Of a DNA stretch of 64,000 nt, positions 18,900 through 29,681 are shown piece by piece. Both the position numbers and the translations under genes were made by a program. How positions within the stretch are numbered: position 1 is the stretch's first letter; the number at the start of each line of letters is the position of its first letter. A model generated the notes under the pieces. It made no database searches and had not been told where the DNA came from. It was given only the letters and a program-made list of their open reading frames with translations. The DNA is from Corynespora cassiicola (Eukaryota; Ascomycota; Dothideomycetes; Pleosporales; Corynesporascaceae), in assembly GCA_022059125.1 (NCBI GenBank), contig JAEUWY010000005.1, positions 4,154,001 through 4,218,000 of the forward strand, written 5' to 3'.

Positions 18900-21545
18900 T
18901 CAATTACATGGCTTGAGCCTTGTTCCGTCGTAATCGCCCAAGTCAGGGCCTACTTCGTACTGTGACCTGTCCTGGGCCTTCAAACTCTCGGGCTCAATGA
19001 ATCGGCAGGTGAGGGCAAACCGCAGCTTGCCCGCATGATCGACAGAGTGCTCGTAGTACTTTTGGAGGGCGACCCCATGCATGACAACAATGTCACCATG
19101 CCCGAGCTCCATAGTCAGCACGTCAGGGTGCTTCCCTCCTGGTTTCAGCTGTAGCTCCTTGGGTACTGCCCTCAATCGTTCCCGGTAAACCACCTGGTCA
19201 CCAGCCTTCAAACTCTCCAGCTCATCATGTAAAGCCAACCTCTCCTTGTACTTCACACAACCAGGAAGAGGTGGGGAAATATCGTAGATTCCTGAATTGC
19301 TTACCCCAGTGTAATGGCGGCCCTTCATGCGAAGCCGCATAGTGCCAGTCGCGCCAAGCGAGAGCGTTGCAATGGTAGGACCAAGACCAAACTCCCCATC
19401 ATCGTGGTAGTTGATTTTTTGCTGTTGGAAATATCCCATGGCAAGTACTTCGTTGAATTCCCGGGGCTTCCACTCCTCGCTGATCTCCTCGATATTTCAG
19501 CCCTGTTTCTGTGAAAGCACAAATTTTGCTGCCCAGTTGAGTCGACTACGAGTATCGGTAATGGGCCTCGGAGCATCTTCGAAGGATCTTGAGGCTACTG
19601 CGGCCACGAATTTGTAGGGCATTCCGTAATTTACAGTGAAGTGGCGGGTATAGGAATCTCCTTTGGCTACTGCTGTTTTCATTCGCCGTCTTTCCAGCCC
19701 AATATCGATTTTTTGGAGCTCCTCGAATATATCATTTGGGCCGCCAGACTCCTCGACTACTGTCTGGTTGGCAATCATGTGTGTGACGAACCCGTCTACT
19801 CCGGGAATTTCGTATCGATGGATGCGATAGTTGTGCGTGAAAATCGGCATCAGGCTCACTGAAGCCTCCCAGAGATCGCGGGAGAGCGTGTAGCTTGTGC
19901 TCAGGGGAAAGTATGGCTCACAAAGCGCCCTTGAAGGTATTAATACGTGGGAAGGGTATTGTTTGAAACTGCACTGAGGGTTCTGGCATTCCCAACCAGC
20001 CCACTTTGCGCGCAGAATGCATCGTCCGCAATGAGGACAGACCATACCTAACCAATAGGCAAGCGCATTGTCTTCTCCAGCAATTGAAATGGCCTCCGGA
20101 TTGAAATTTTCGGATGTCAACGGATAGTCATCATCCTCGTTCGGCCAGTGCGCCTTTTGCTTGAGCCAACGTGGATCATACCGCAGGCTGTCCTCATTTG
20201 GTTCTTGGAACTTATCAGCAGGGTCGCGCGGAAGAAGTTTCCAGAACAAAGGACATGACTGCTGCAGACACATCCACCCCTGGAGGTAAATCTGTTGCGT
20301 TTCCTTTTTGCATTCTCGGCAGGATTGGACCAGAGGGTCGGGGAGAGAACCTAGCTTGGCCATATCATCCCTGTTTGAAGCTTGCCACCAGGAAGACTTG
20401 TTCACATTGAACTTTTCGAAGCGGTATCGAACAATAGTCTTCCCATTGCTCTTCTCAGACCAGATGTGCGTAGGCTTGAAGCAATCAAGCACAGAGTAGG
20501 TATGCTGTGGCTTTGACGGCATATTCGGGTTATCGGATCCGACAATGATCACAACAGGGTTGTACGTGTTGATACAGTTTCTTAGACTGAGAACTTTTCC
20601 CTTCTCGGTCTGGTCAGCTCCCTGTCTCATCTCTCCTGAGCCTTTGTCTCTAACGAGTCCACCGCCTGCGCGGGAGATTACAACGGTATCGTCTATATAG
20701 TCTCGAGAGTGGGCAGACTTGTCAAACAAGAAGCCTCTTACAAGACCCGATACACTATAGCAACCGCCTTGATATGAACGGAAGTAGTGGAGAGTCTCGC
20801 AAAGTTCTTGACGACCTTCGGCCCATACTTCTGGCTGAGCCACAGGGGCTGGTTTGTCTCCAGATTTGCAAAGTGCGAGCAGTTGTGTGGAAAGATCTCG
20901 GAGGGCGTTTAGGTCTGTATTATATGGGTTTATGGCCTCAGGGACGTCGTCGTCAAGCCTTGGTGAACTTATGGGGTCACTCGACTGCGGCACATTTTGC
21001 GTGAGGAATATTTGTAATTCTTCGTCCTGCGTATACGGAATCAAATCTTGCGTGTACTGTGAGGGATAGATGACGGTTTCCGGTTGGCGGCTGGGTTCGA
21101 GAAAATTGTACTGATGAAAGGATGGCATCTGAGAAGCCAGACCTTGGGCAGCCTGAGAAAACCCCAATGAAATATGAAGAGTGAGGTCTTGCGACTGTCC
21201 CTGGCGTCTTGGACCGAACCCAGCTAGATTCTGGAGGGAATCCTCTTGGGTGAGCTGGGAAGACGGGGCAGGTTTTGGTCGTAATCGAGACAGCGCTTCC
21301 ACCTCGGCATGAAAAAATCCTTCTAGATCATCTGGTGATGTATGATATATAGTCGCTTGGCTTAAATATGTTGCATCTGAGTCCAGCTTGAGTCGCTTCT
21401 TCGCGCGTCCGTGGGAGGACTCGGATATGTCATCTGGACAGTCACTCAGGGGTGAACCGGGCGCATCGAGAAAATCCGACACTATTTTGGTGAGCGCATT
21501 CGAAGCTTTGGAGGACTCCATCGGCTCACGAGTGTGCTGAGGCAT
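18900..21545 (-). pseudogene. AlkB-like 2-oxoglutarate/Fe(II) dioxygenase with zinc-binding N-terminal region, one in-frame TGA
   Basis: An 882-codon frame, read on the minus strand, is interrupted by a TGA at 19497-19499 (codon 683). Frame and protein similarity continue directly on the other side. The downstream part is an AlkB-like dioxygenase: INYHDDGEFGLGPTIATLSLGA carries the H-x-D iron ligands (His714, Asp716), and YYEHSVDHAGKLRFALTCRF supplies the distal His and the Arg that binds 2-oxoglutarate. The upstream 680 residues hold two Cys clusters (CRECKKE...GWMCLQQSC and CPHCGRC...WECQNPQC), probably zinc sites, and a Ser/Gln-rich N-terminus. Such proteins are thought to remove alkyl lesions from nucleic acids. 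Without readthrough or editing, the product would lose the whole catalytic domain. The only intron that would remove the TGA is about 36 nt with a poor acceptor. Confidence 0.72.
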
Positions 21546-22451
21546 GGGAAAGCCGGTTGAGAGGGATATACTGGTTGTGGGGAGCTGTTATATACGTAAC
21601 ACGGAAAGCAAGTGGGAGACAGTGTTGAGGAATGGCTGGCTCAAACTGTCGAGGTAGGGTTTATATAGGGGGCGATTTCAAAGCAAATGGGTGTGAAAGC
21701 AAGCTCCCATGGGAAGCATATGCGGTGTTGAAGGAGGTCGAGAAAGCCAAACGCGGTTAGCAGTGGCCAATCACGAGCCAATGGCCGGTCTGCCATAGCA
21801 GTTTGCCCACCCCAGCGGGAGTGACCAGACGTGAATGCTGTAGACAATCCCACTGCTCGCAATAAGGCTATGCGAGGGGCATGTATAAATACAGGGACCA
21901 CATGACGGCATCATCAGCGGCTCTTGGACGGCGGATCCCGGCCGGGCGATTCCCGACGCCCCGTCGCTGGTAACGCCCGCGGCCCCGTCAGGTCCCTCCC
22001 AGGAGCCGGTGACAGCAAGCTGCAGCTTGGTGGCAACGAATCATGCTTGCGGCTGAGGCAGGGACTGGTGTAGGCTGAGCGTGTAGGCTAACCGTCGCCG
22101 GTCGAGGGTACGAGGGTACGAGGGTGCGGTAAAGAGGGCGGGGGCCATTGGCTGCGGGCGTCAACCTCGGCAACGGCATGGCTGGAGCCCCAGCTCCCCA
22201 TATTTTCCCCACGCCGCGCGCTCCCGCACAACATGGCCAACGAGTCTTGGCCGAGCTCTGCCCGACTGCACCCATCCGACGCTGAGCAGCTAGCGTCAGC
22301 GCAAGACGAAATCTCTCGGCGGGTGGATCTTTTAAAGGGCCGTGGCTGTCTTTGCTTTTCCAACCCCCTTTGTCCCCCAAGCCTCTGCTTCCCACAGTCC
22401 TCGTCCCAGCTTCGCCGCAGCCCCAGCTTGAGCCCGCCCGCCAGCTTCGCC
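21546..22451. other. Divergent promoter region between AlkB-like locus and CoA ligase
   Basis: No gene is supported. A TATATA element lies just upstream of the AlkB-like start (about 21590), and one CCTCGG hexamer at 22165-22170 matches the FarA/FarB type found before fatty-acid and peroxisomal genes. A single hexamer is weak evidence. Confidence 0.45.
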
Positions 22452-24475
22452 ATGCCCTTCTACGCCCCAGAATGGGTCCCCCAGCTGCCCTCTGACCCGC
22501 CGGATTCCGTCTCCATTGGCGATTTCATGCTCGATGAGCTCTATGGCCGGCATCCGCTTGGCTACTCCTATGCGCCCTTTACCTGCGGCTTGAGCGGAAA
22601 GGCTTACTCGGCATTGGAGGTGCGGGAGCGCACCGACTATCTCGCGCGCGGCCTCGCAAAGGAGCTGGGATGGAGTCCAAACGAGGGCACCGAGTGGGAC
22701 AAGGTCATTGCTGTTTTCTCCGTGAACACGGTCGGTCTATTTCTAAGCACCCAGGGCGCACCAGGACTGATGACAGTAGATCGACACCCTCCCGCTCGCG
22801 TGGGCCACTCACCGTCTGGGGGGCATCTCTACCCCGGCGAACGCGGCCTACAGCGCCTCCGAGCTCGAATATCAGCTAAAGAATGCTGGCGCAAAGGCGC
22901 TCTTCACTTGCGTGCCACTGCTGCCACTTGCCAAAGAAGCTGCCCAGAAGGCGGGCATACCGGACAACCGCATCTATATTCTTGAGGTCCCCAAGCAGCT
23001 CACGGGAGGAAAGAGCACCTCCAATGGCTTGAAGACTGTCGACGACTTCATCCGAGAAGGCGCCACGTTGGACCGTCTGCCACCACTGAACTGGGCCACG
23101 GGCGATGGAGCGAAGAAGACGGCCTTCCTTTGCTACTCGAGTGGCACATCTGGACTGCCTGTACGTTGCCCCTCGCTAATCGGTGAACTTTGCTTATTCG
23201 AAAAAGAAAGGTGTGATGATCTCGCATAGGAACGTTATCGCCAATACCAGTAAGTCGGCACGCGGAGAATTTGCTAGTCATGCGTCTTACACTGTCCAGT
23301 GCAGATCAAGGCTTTCGACCAGCCCGCCCGCGACAAGAAACGTCAACCAGCAACACAATCGGACTACACTGAGAATGTACTTGGCCTGCTCCCCATGTCG
23401 CACATCTACGGATTGGTCGTCATCTGCCACGCCTCAGTCTACCGCGGTGACGGCGTAATTGTGCTCCCCAAGTTCGAGATGACTGCTTTCTTGGAATCGA
23501 TCCAGGCATACAAGATCAACTCGTTATACCTGGTACCCCCCATTATCATCATGATGACCAACAGCAAGGACGTTCTCGCAAAGTATGACCTGAGCAGCGT
23601 GTGGGCCATCTTCACGGGTGCAGCTCCTCTGGGCAAGGAAACCGCCGAAGACCTTAATGCCATCTTTCCTTCGTGGGCCGTCCGACAGGGCTACGGTAAG
23701 TCCGCCGCCCACTCGCTCTCTCGGATGCAAAACGCTGACAAGCCAAGGCCTAACGGAGACTTGCACGGTCGTCTGCTCTACCTCGCCTGCTGACATCTGG
23801 CTTGGTTCCTCGGGCTCTCTCCTGCCCGGAGTAGAATGCAAGATTGTCACCCTCGAAGGCAACGAGGTCACCGGCTACGATCAACCTGGAGAGCTTTTGG
23901 TCAAGTCCCCGTCTGTTGTCCTTGGATATCTGAACAACGACAAGGCCAACAAAGAGACATTCCAGGATGGGTACATGAGGACAGGTGATGAGGCAGTGAT
24001 TCGAAAGTCACCGTCCGGAAACGAGCATGTCTTCATCGTGGACCGTATCAAGGAGCTGATCAAGGTCAAGGTAAGCCAGCCGAGACATTTGCTTTTTCTC
24101 TCTTTAATTCCGTGGGGCGCATCAAGCTAACGTGAGCAGGGTCACCAAGTGGCACCGGCCGAGCTCGAAGCTCACCTTTTGACGCACCCTGCAGTCAATG
24201 ACTGCGCAGTCATTCAGGTCCCCGACGACAGGTCGGGCGAAGTGCCCAAGGCTTTTGTTGTGAAGTCTCCCTCGGTTGGCCTCGAGGAAAACGACCGAGT
24301 GCTCGCGCGCCAGATTCAGAAACATGTAGAGGAGCACAAGGCCAAGTACAAGTGGATTACAGGAGGAATTGAATTTATCGATGTGATACCCAAGAGCCCA
24401 TCGGGCAAGATTCTGCGGAGGTTCCTTAGAGACAAGGAGAAGGAGACCAGGAGGAAGGCCGGCGCGAAGCTGTAG
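22452..24475 (+). CDS. 4-coumarate-CoA ligase-like acyl-CoA synthetase, peroxisomal
   Basis: This adenylate-forming enzyme of 585 aa activates a carboxylic acid to its CoA thioester. Exons are 22452-22730, 22780-23160, 23207-23249, 23300-23695, 23748-24070 and 24140-24475. The AMP-binding P-loop YSSGTSGLPKGV is split by the second intron, then come LPMSHIYG, QGYGLTETC (split by the fourth intron), GYMRTGDEAV, DRIKELIKVKGHQVAP (split by the fifth intron) and the catalytic Lys in PKSPSGKILRR. The protein ends in A-K-L, a PTS1-type tripeptide, so peroxisomal import is likely. Substrate may be a phenylpropanoid or a medium-chain/branched acid; sequence alone does not decide. The first intron uses a TAG acceptor directly after an alternative CAG; only the TAG keeps the frame. 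Confidence 0.92.
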
Positions 24476-24818
24476 ATTTGTTGCTATACTCTATTTTGAA
24501 TTTCACTTGCCGTATAGCCAGCTTTGTTTTGAATAGCAGCTTCTCGTAAATGACAATTACTCCGAATTCACATTTGCAAGCTGCTGCACAGTGTTGTGAG
24601 TCGCTTAGTAATGCCAAATGACGTCGGCGTTTGTGCCCCTCCAAGCTCCGACGAGGGCGCAAAAAAGTTCTTGGTGGAAGAATGGAAAAGTATTTCTAAG
24701 CACCACCGCCTCCGCACTCCTTATATACCCCCAAGAGCTGTGAGGCGCTCTACTATATACCCTCTTTTTATAGCTTGCGACCACCGAAACCCCGATCCAC
24801 GAGAGAAAAATCGCAGAA
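24476..24818. promoter_or_regulatory. Promoter of SQT1 with two TATA-like elements
   Basis: TATATA occurs at 24722-24727, and a second TATATA follows about 30 bases later in the 24753-24760 stretch. They lie about 95 and 65 bases before the ATG. No gene is seen in the stretch. Confidence 0.45.
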
Positions 24819-26348
24819 ATGGCGGCTCCCAACCCCAACCAGCCCCACCAAGACCCCGAGGACATCGACATCCACCAGGATGACATCGAGCTCGACGCCG
24901 CCGAGGCCGGCGAGGAGATTGTCGACGATGGCGACGTGCCCATGGACTCGGACGACGAGGGCGAGTACCAGCGGGACGTGCAGATGGAAATCCAGCTCCA
25001 GAACGACTCGGCGGCACACTTTGATGCACACAAGGACTCGATATTCTGCATAGCGCAGCACCCGGTGCACGCCAACATCATCACGACGGGCGGAGGCGAC
25101 GACGTGGGCTACGTCTTCGACGCGGCGAGCGGGAGCACATCCTCTACTTCAGGGCAGGCGAGCGGCCAGGAAAGAGAAGGACTCAAGAGCATATTCAAGT
25201 TGGAGGGCCACGCAGACTCGATCAACGGCATCGCCTTCTCCGAGCCAAAGGGCCAGTTCATCGCGACGGCGGGCCTGGACGGCAAGCTCCGCACCTGGCA
25301 AGGCGTCCCCGAGGGCACCAAGTGGAAATTCCTCGCCGAAGCCCAGGAGGTCGAAGAGATCAACTGGATCGCGCCGTGCCCCTCCCCCGCGCACCCCAAC
25401 GTCGTCGCCCTCGGCGCAAACGACGGCAGCGTCTGGGTCTACCAAATCTCCACCGACAAGGGCAGCGAGCTGCAGGTGCTGCAGGCCTACTACCTGCACA
25501 CGGAGAGCTGCACGGCGGGCGCGTGGGCGCCCGAGGGCAACTTGCTCGCCACCGTGTCCGAGGACGCGAGCCTGTACGTGTGGGACGTGTTTGGGGATGC
25601 GGCGGCGCAGGGCCTGACATCGACGTCCAACGCGCAGGCTGTGGTCGGGCTGACGGGCCTGGACGAGCGGTTCCGCGTCGAGGGCGGGCTGTACAGCGTC
25701 GGGATCGCGCCGTCGGGCGCCTTCGTCGCGGTCGGAGGCCCCGAGGGCCAGGTCCGCATCATCGGCCTGCCGCGGATAGCGGTCGCGGCGGCGACGGGGG
25801 CGGCGGCGGGCCCCTCTGCGGGAGGCGCGGGCGCGAAGAGCAAGGCCGGCGGCGGGAAGCAGGCCGCGGCCAAGGGAGGCGCCAGCTCGGCCGGCCAGGC
25901 GGGCCAGATCCTGGCCAGCTTGCAGGCAGGCACGGACAACGTCGAGTCGCTGTCCTTCTCGCAGCCGCCGCTGACGCTCATGGCGGCGGGCAACGTCGAC
26001 GGCTCCATCACCCTGTTCGACACGGCGCACCGCTTCGCCATCCGGCGGCGCATCGAGGACGCCCACGCCGACGAGGACTCGCCGCAGGCCGTCGTCAAGG
26101 TCGAGTTTGTGAAGAGGGAAGGCGCTGGCGGCTGGCTGTTGACGAGCGCGGGATACGACGGCGTGCTCAGGAGGTGGGATACCCGCGGCGGGACGGCGGC
26201 CGCTGCCAAGGGCCTCGTTGGCGAGTGGAAGGGTCATCGCGGCGGAGGGGAGGGTGGAGGCATCATGGGCTTTGTGCAGGGCTCGGGGGATGCGGTGGTG
26301 ACGGCGGGTGATGACCATGTTGCGCTCGTCTTCCCTACGCCTCTGTAA
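24819..26348 (+). CDS. SQT1: WD40 ribosome-assembly chaperone Sqt1 (AAMP-like)
   Basis: This single-exon WD-repeat protein of 509 aa corresponds to Sqt1, the dedicated chaperone that holds ribosomal protein uL16 (Rpl10) until it joins the 60S subunit. The N-terminus is highly acidic (DPEDIDIHQDDIELD, PMDSDDEGE). WD repeats follow, for example FDAHKDSIFCIAQHP, LEGHADSINGIAFSE, AWAPEGNLLATVSEDASLYVWD and LTSAGYDGVLRRWD. A Gly/Ala/Lys-rich insert (about residues 325-365) separates two blades and is probably a surface loop. Length and the acidic leader match Sqt1/AAMP better than other WD proteins. The coding region is very GC-rich, which produces long meaningless open frames on both strands. Confidence 0.9.
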   Translation: MAAPNPNQPHQDPEDIDIHQDDIELDAAEAGEEIVDDGDVPMDSDDEGEYQRDVQMEIQLQNDSAAHFDAHKDSIFCIAQHPVHANIITTGGGDDVGYVFDAASGSTSSTSGQASGQEREGLKSIFKLEGHADSINGIAFSEPKGQFIATAGLDGKLRTWQGVPEGTKWKFLAEAQEVEEINWIAPCPSPAHPNVVALGANDGSVWVYQISTDKGSELQVLQAYYLHTESCTAGAWAPEGNLLATVSEDASLYVWDVFGDAAAQGLTSTSNAQAVVGLTGLDERFRVEGGLYSVGIAPSGAFVAVGGPEGQVRIIGLPRIAVAAATGAAAGPSAGGAGAKSKAGGGKQAAAKGGASSAGQAGQILASLQAGTDNVESLSFSQPPLTLMAAGNVDGSITLFDTAHRFAIRRRIEDAHADEDSPQAVVKVEFVKREGAGGWLLTSAGYDGVLRRWDTRGGTAAAAKGLVGEWKGHRGGGEGGGIMGFVQGSGDAVVTAGDDHVALVFPTPL

Positions 26349-27046
26349 AAGAAAAAAAAAACGGGGGTAGTAGATGAGCATATGAAGTATGAATTAGACG
26401 ATTTTGAAGGATAGGATACATGGCATGGCATTTCCCATGGTGGTTTATTACATTCGGGCGGATGTGATCAAAAGCGATAGATCTGGATTCAATATAGAGT
26501 TGACATGCATGTGCCACATTTGGACTGACTCTTGGTAACTTTTTTTTCCCAGCATGAAACGTACAAATTCAAATTGTGAGTGTTATACAAACACAGATAT
26601 CTCAGGGGGGAAGAAAAAAAAAACACAACTCAAAGCAGGCCCCTCCACCCTACAACATAAAGACGCTCCCAAGCCTATAGAAATCCCCCGGAGGACTGCG
26701 TTGAATTTGCTCAAGTTTTCACTGTTGCGAAGAACTACAGCGGCACATCTCATGGAACCAGCGTGGCAATCCTAGATCCTGGCCTTCTCAGGGGTCTTTT
26801 CCCTTACCCTTTTACCTCTTTAGCGCAGATGGCTGCGGATACACGCAGAGCACCAAAAGCATTCCCATACGCCCATTGTTTCCTTCCAGCTCTGTACAAA
26901 ATGCAGGCCCAATTCAAGGCAATGATCAAGTCCCGCCCCTAGCCTCCCTTCGCCCTGACGCCAAACCCCGAAAAAAACTGGGAATCATAAAGCCAAAAAA
27001 GCGTCGAAACGAGTACGATTAGACTCACAAAGACATGACGAGCGCT
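26349..27046. other. Intergenic between convergent genes
   Basis: This is the shared 3' region of SQT1 and the GH76 gene. Several short A-runs are present (for example 26348-26360 and near 26613). No gene is seen. Confidence 0.5.
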
Positions 27047-28702
27047 TCAATCAATCATCCACCACGCCCCACCAACCGTCGTAATAAGCACAATCGCCGT
27101 CAAGATCCCCGCCCCGGCCTTGGCCCCCGTCGTGACAGGCGGCGCCTGCACAGGCAAATTATCATCGCTGCCGCCGGACCCCAGGCTGGGATCGCTCTTG
27201 CTGGAGCCCCCCGTATCGGCACTGTACGGAGGAGCCACCTGATCGACGAGGTTCGCCGCGATGACACTGAGCGCACTCATCTGCTGGCCGACGCCGCCGC
27301 TGTTGTCGAAGCTATCCTGGTACCAGCGGCTCCCGCACATGTAGCTCTCTGAAGACTTGTCGCTGGCTCCGGTGCACGTTTTGGCGGCGGCGGTGGCCGA
27401 GTGTTGCAGTCGGGGCATGATTTGGTCGTGGGTGAAGGGGGCGAGCTGTGCGGAGACGGCGAGCCAGCGGGAGAGGTAGGCTTTGAAGGACCATTGATCA
27501 ATGTTGCAGAGTTGCTTTTCCTCGCAGACTTCTACCATCACGGAGCCCTTGTCCTCGGGGAAGAAGTAGGATGTGTGGTTTAGGAAGCCTTGGAGGCGGT
27601 CGGCCCATACTTGGGAGCCATTGGTGTAGTTGTACATCTGGAGTGTAGGTCAGTACGTCTTGTTCCCAGATGATGCAGACGTGTGAGTATTTGAACGGGT
27701 TTTACGCACGTATGCAGCGCCTCCTATCATGATTCCGTAGTTGTAAGTCCACTGTGTCTGATCGGCTTCTTTGCATCTTCCGAGTACGTCCGTCCCGTCG
27801 TTGACTTGTCCGTCTTTGGTGAGTAAGGGGCTCTGCGCCATCCAGTCATATGCCTTCTCAGCCCAATCTGCATACGTCTGGTTATTTGTATACTTGGCCA
27901 GCCTTGCTCCTAGTTGGAACATTCCGCCGTTGGCCGCCGTGTTCTTGTAGTTATAACCTGGGATGTAAGTGTAGATTTGCCAGCGCAAGCCGCCTCCGCA
28001 GATATCCTGGTTAGTCTCTATCTCATAGCGTGCGACAAGCTGGTTGAAGACGGATTGGGCAAATCCGAGCCATCCTGGCGTGTCGTCCGGTGGATTGGTG
28101 AAGTTGAGCTCCGCGGCGGACATTACGGTGAAAGCCCAGAACAGCTGATCATCGTTTCCTTCATCCTTGGACTGGTTCGCGGGCATCTGCATTTTTGTTA
28201 GTACGTGAGTTATGCGAAGGGACCATACCTGGCCACGACTCGTAGGATGCATCAAGTCACAAATAGCAGGACAGATACTAAGGCACTCACCAGGTTGTAC
28301 GTGTCGCCAACTTGATGCAGGATGCCGTCCCTCACTAAATTGTTATAGGTCGAATCATTGGTATAGTACCAGTAGTCAATCATCTGGCCAAACATGGCGC
28401 CAGCCTCCCACCAGTAGTACGGGGGGTAGGTGAGGAGTCCGGGGATACCAGAGACAATAGTGGCCTCGCCGCCGCCGTTGGGGGGGACGGTGGCATATTG
28501 AGCCATGAGCTCGTCGGCAACCTTCTTTGCTGCATCGCGAACCTGGTCTACGTCATGTCAGCATGTGGGCGCATGTAGAAGGAACGGAGAACAACAACGC
28601 ACCCGGCTGCGTAGGGTCTAGGTCGATGGCCAAGACAGGGAGGACGTGAGAGGCGAAGAGACCAAAGGTAGCAAGTGCTCGCGCAGGACTGAGAAACTTC
28701 AT
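27047..28702 (-). CDS. GPI-anchored glycoside hydrolase family 76 (Dfg5/Dcw1-type)
   Basis: This family 76 alpha-1,6-mannanase-like protein is of the Dfg5/Dcw1 type, which is thought to cross-link GPI-anchored mannoproteins into the cell wall. Exons in transcription order are 28702-28603, 28547-28291, 28186-27710 and 27637-27047 (474 aa). There is an N-terminal signal peptide (MKFLSPARALATFGLFASHVLPVLA). YPPYYWWEAGAMFG and the catalytic Asp pair in KDEGNDDQLFWAF are family hallmarks. The C-terminus is a Ser/Gly/Pro linker followed by AGAGILTAIVLITTVGGAWW, a GPI-attachment hydrophobic tail. Cysteines (CEEKQLCNIDQW, SYMCGSRW) are as expected for the family. All three introns have standard GTNNGT-type donors. 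Confidence 0.94.
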
Positions 28703-29681
28703 GGCGACATGTGCAGAAGGGTGAGATTAGGTATGGTGGGCCGGGGCAAAACGAGCGACTCAGATGGGTGGTAGTGGTAGTGGTAGTGGTAGTAGGTGGG
28801 CGGATGGGCGCGCAAGGGCTATGCGACAGGCCTCAAAAGCGAAGGAGAAAAGCAAACAAAACGAGCGAGGGAGACGGCGGAGTGGTGTAAGAAGGAGGAA
28901 GCAGAGGAGCCGTTCGTACTCGAGGGATCCAGGAATGCAAGTGACAGCAGAACGGGCGCCCGCTTCATCGACGGAGGCGCGCGGGGTCCGTGGTGGCCTA
29001 CAGGCGGGCGGGCAACGGGCTGGCGACTTGGGATGATGGGTTTGTTTCCTCACCACCTCACCACTCACCACCCACCACTCACCAGCTGGCCCGTCCGCTT
29101 GCGGCAGGCAGGCAGCGCTTGCATTTGCTTGATTGAGATCATTGCCGACCCACCCTCGCCGTCTACGCTTGTCACGGCTCCCCCCGGGAAAAAAAAAGGT
29201 GCTCGTATTGCAGCGGGGACTGGTCGCCGAACCGCAGGCCGCTTTCCCCTTTGATTGATGAAAGTTGGACCTGGAGGGTGGCTCAGCCCAAAGCACCGAG
29301 TGTTATGGTAGGGTTGCGTGGGCCGCTTTTCCGCTAGAACATCCTCCAGGAGCTGCTGCTCTGGATGCCATGGTACGCGTTCCTGATGGAAGATCTGCAG
29401 CCGGAGAGGCACTGGTCACGTCGAAGAAGATGCCATGTCGATTAAGCTTTGCACGCCGTCGCCGGTCCATGATGAAGCTGGCTTGGGGCTCGCCTTGGTG
29501 TCAGCCCCCTCGAAGCTTGACCGGCCCACCAAGGCCGCTAGACTGCGAACGGCAGCGGGGCACTTGAAACAACGAGCATGGTATTTATGGCACCTGCGAC
29601 TGGGATTCAGCCTCACGCATGATCTACACAACCGCCTGCTGCTAGAGGGAAAAGCTTTTGGAATCTCATCACATCAATCTC
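28703..29681. other. Intergenic: GH76 promoter and MCC-beta 3' region
   Basis: No gene is supported. The region contains the GGTAGT microsatellite at 28770-28793. Several open frames exist because the stretch is GC-rich, but none shows a domain. Confidence 0.5.
28770..28793 (+). repeat. Microsatellite, GGTAGT x4
   Basis: Four tandem copies of the hexamer GGTAGT lie in the upstream region of the GH76 gene, about 70 bases before its ATG. Confidence 0.85.

Noticed and set aside
25149..26381. 410-codon open frame on the minus strand inside SQT1, and a 329-codon frame at 25322-26311 on the plus strand
   Set aside because: Both are shadows of a very GC-rich coding region. Their products are Arg/Gly-rich without any domain, while the SQT1 frame shows WD repeats.
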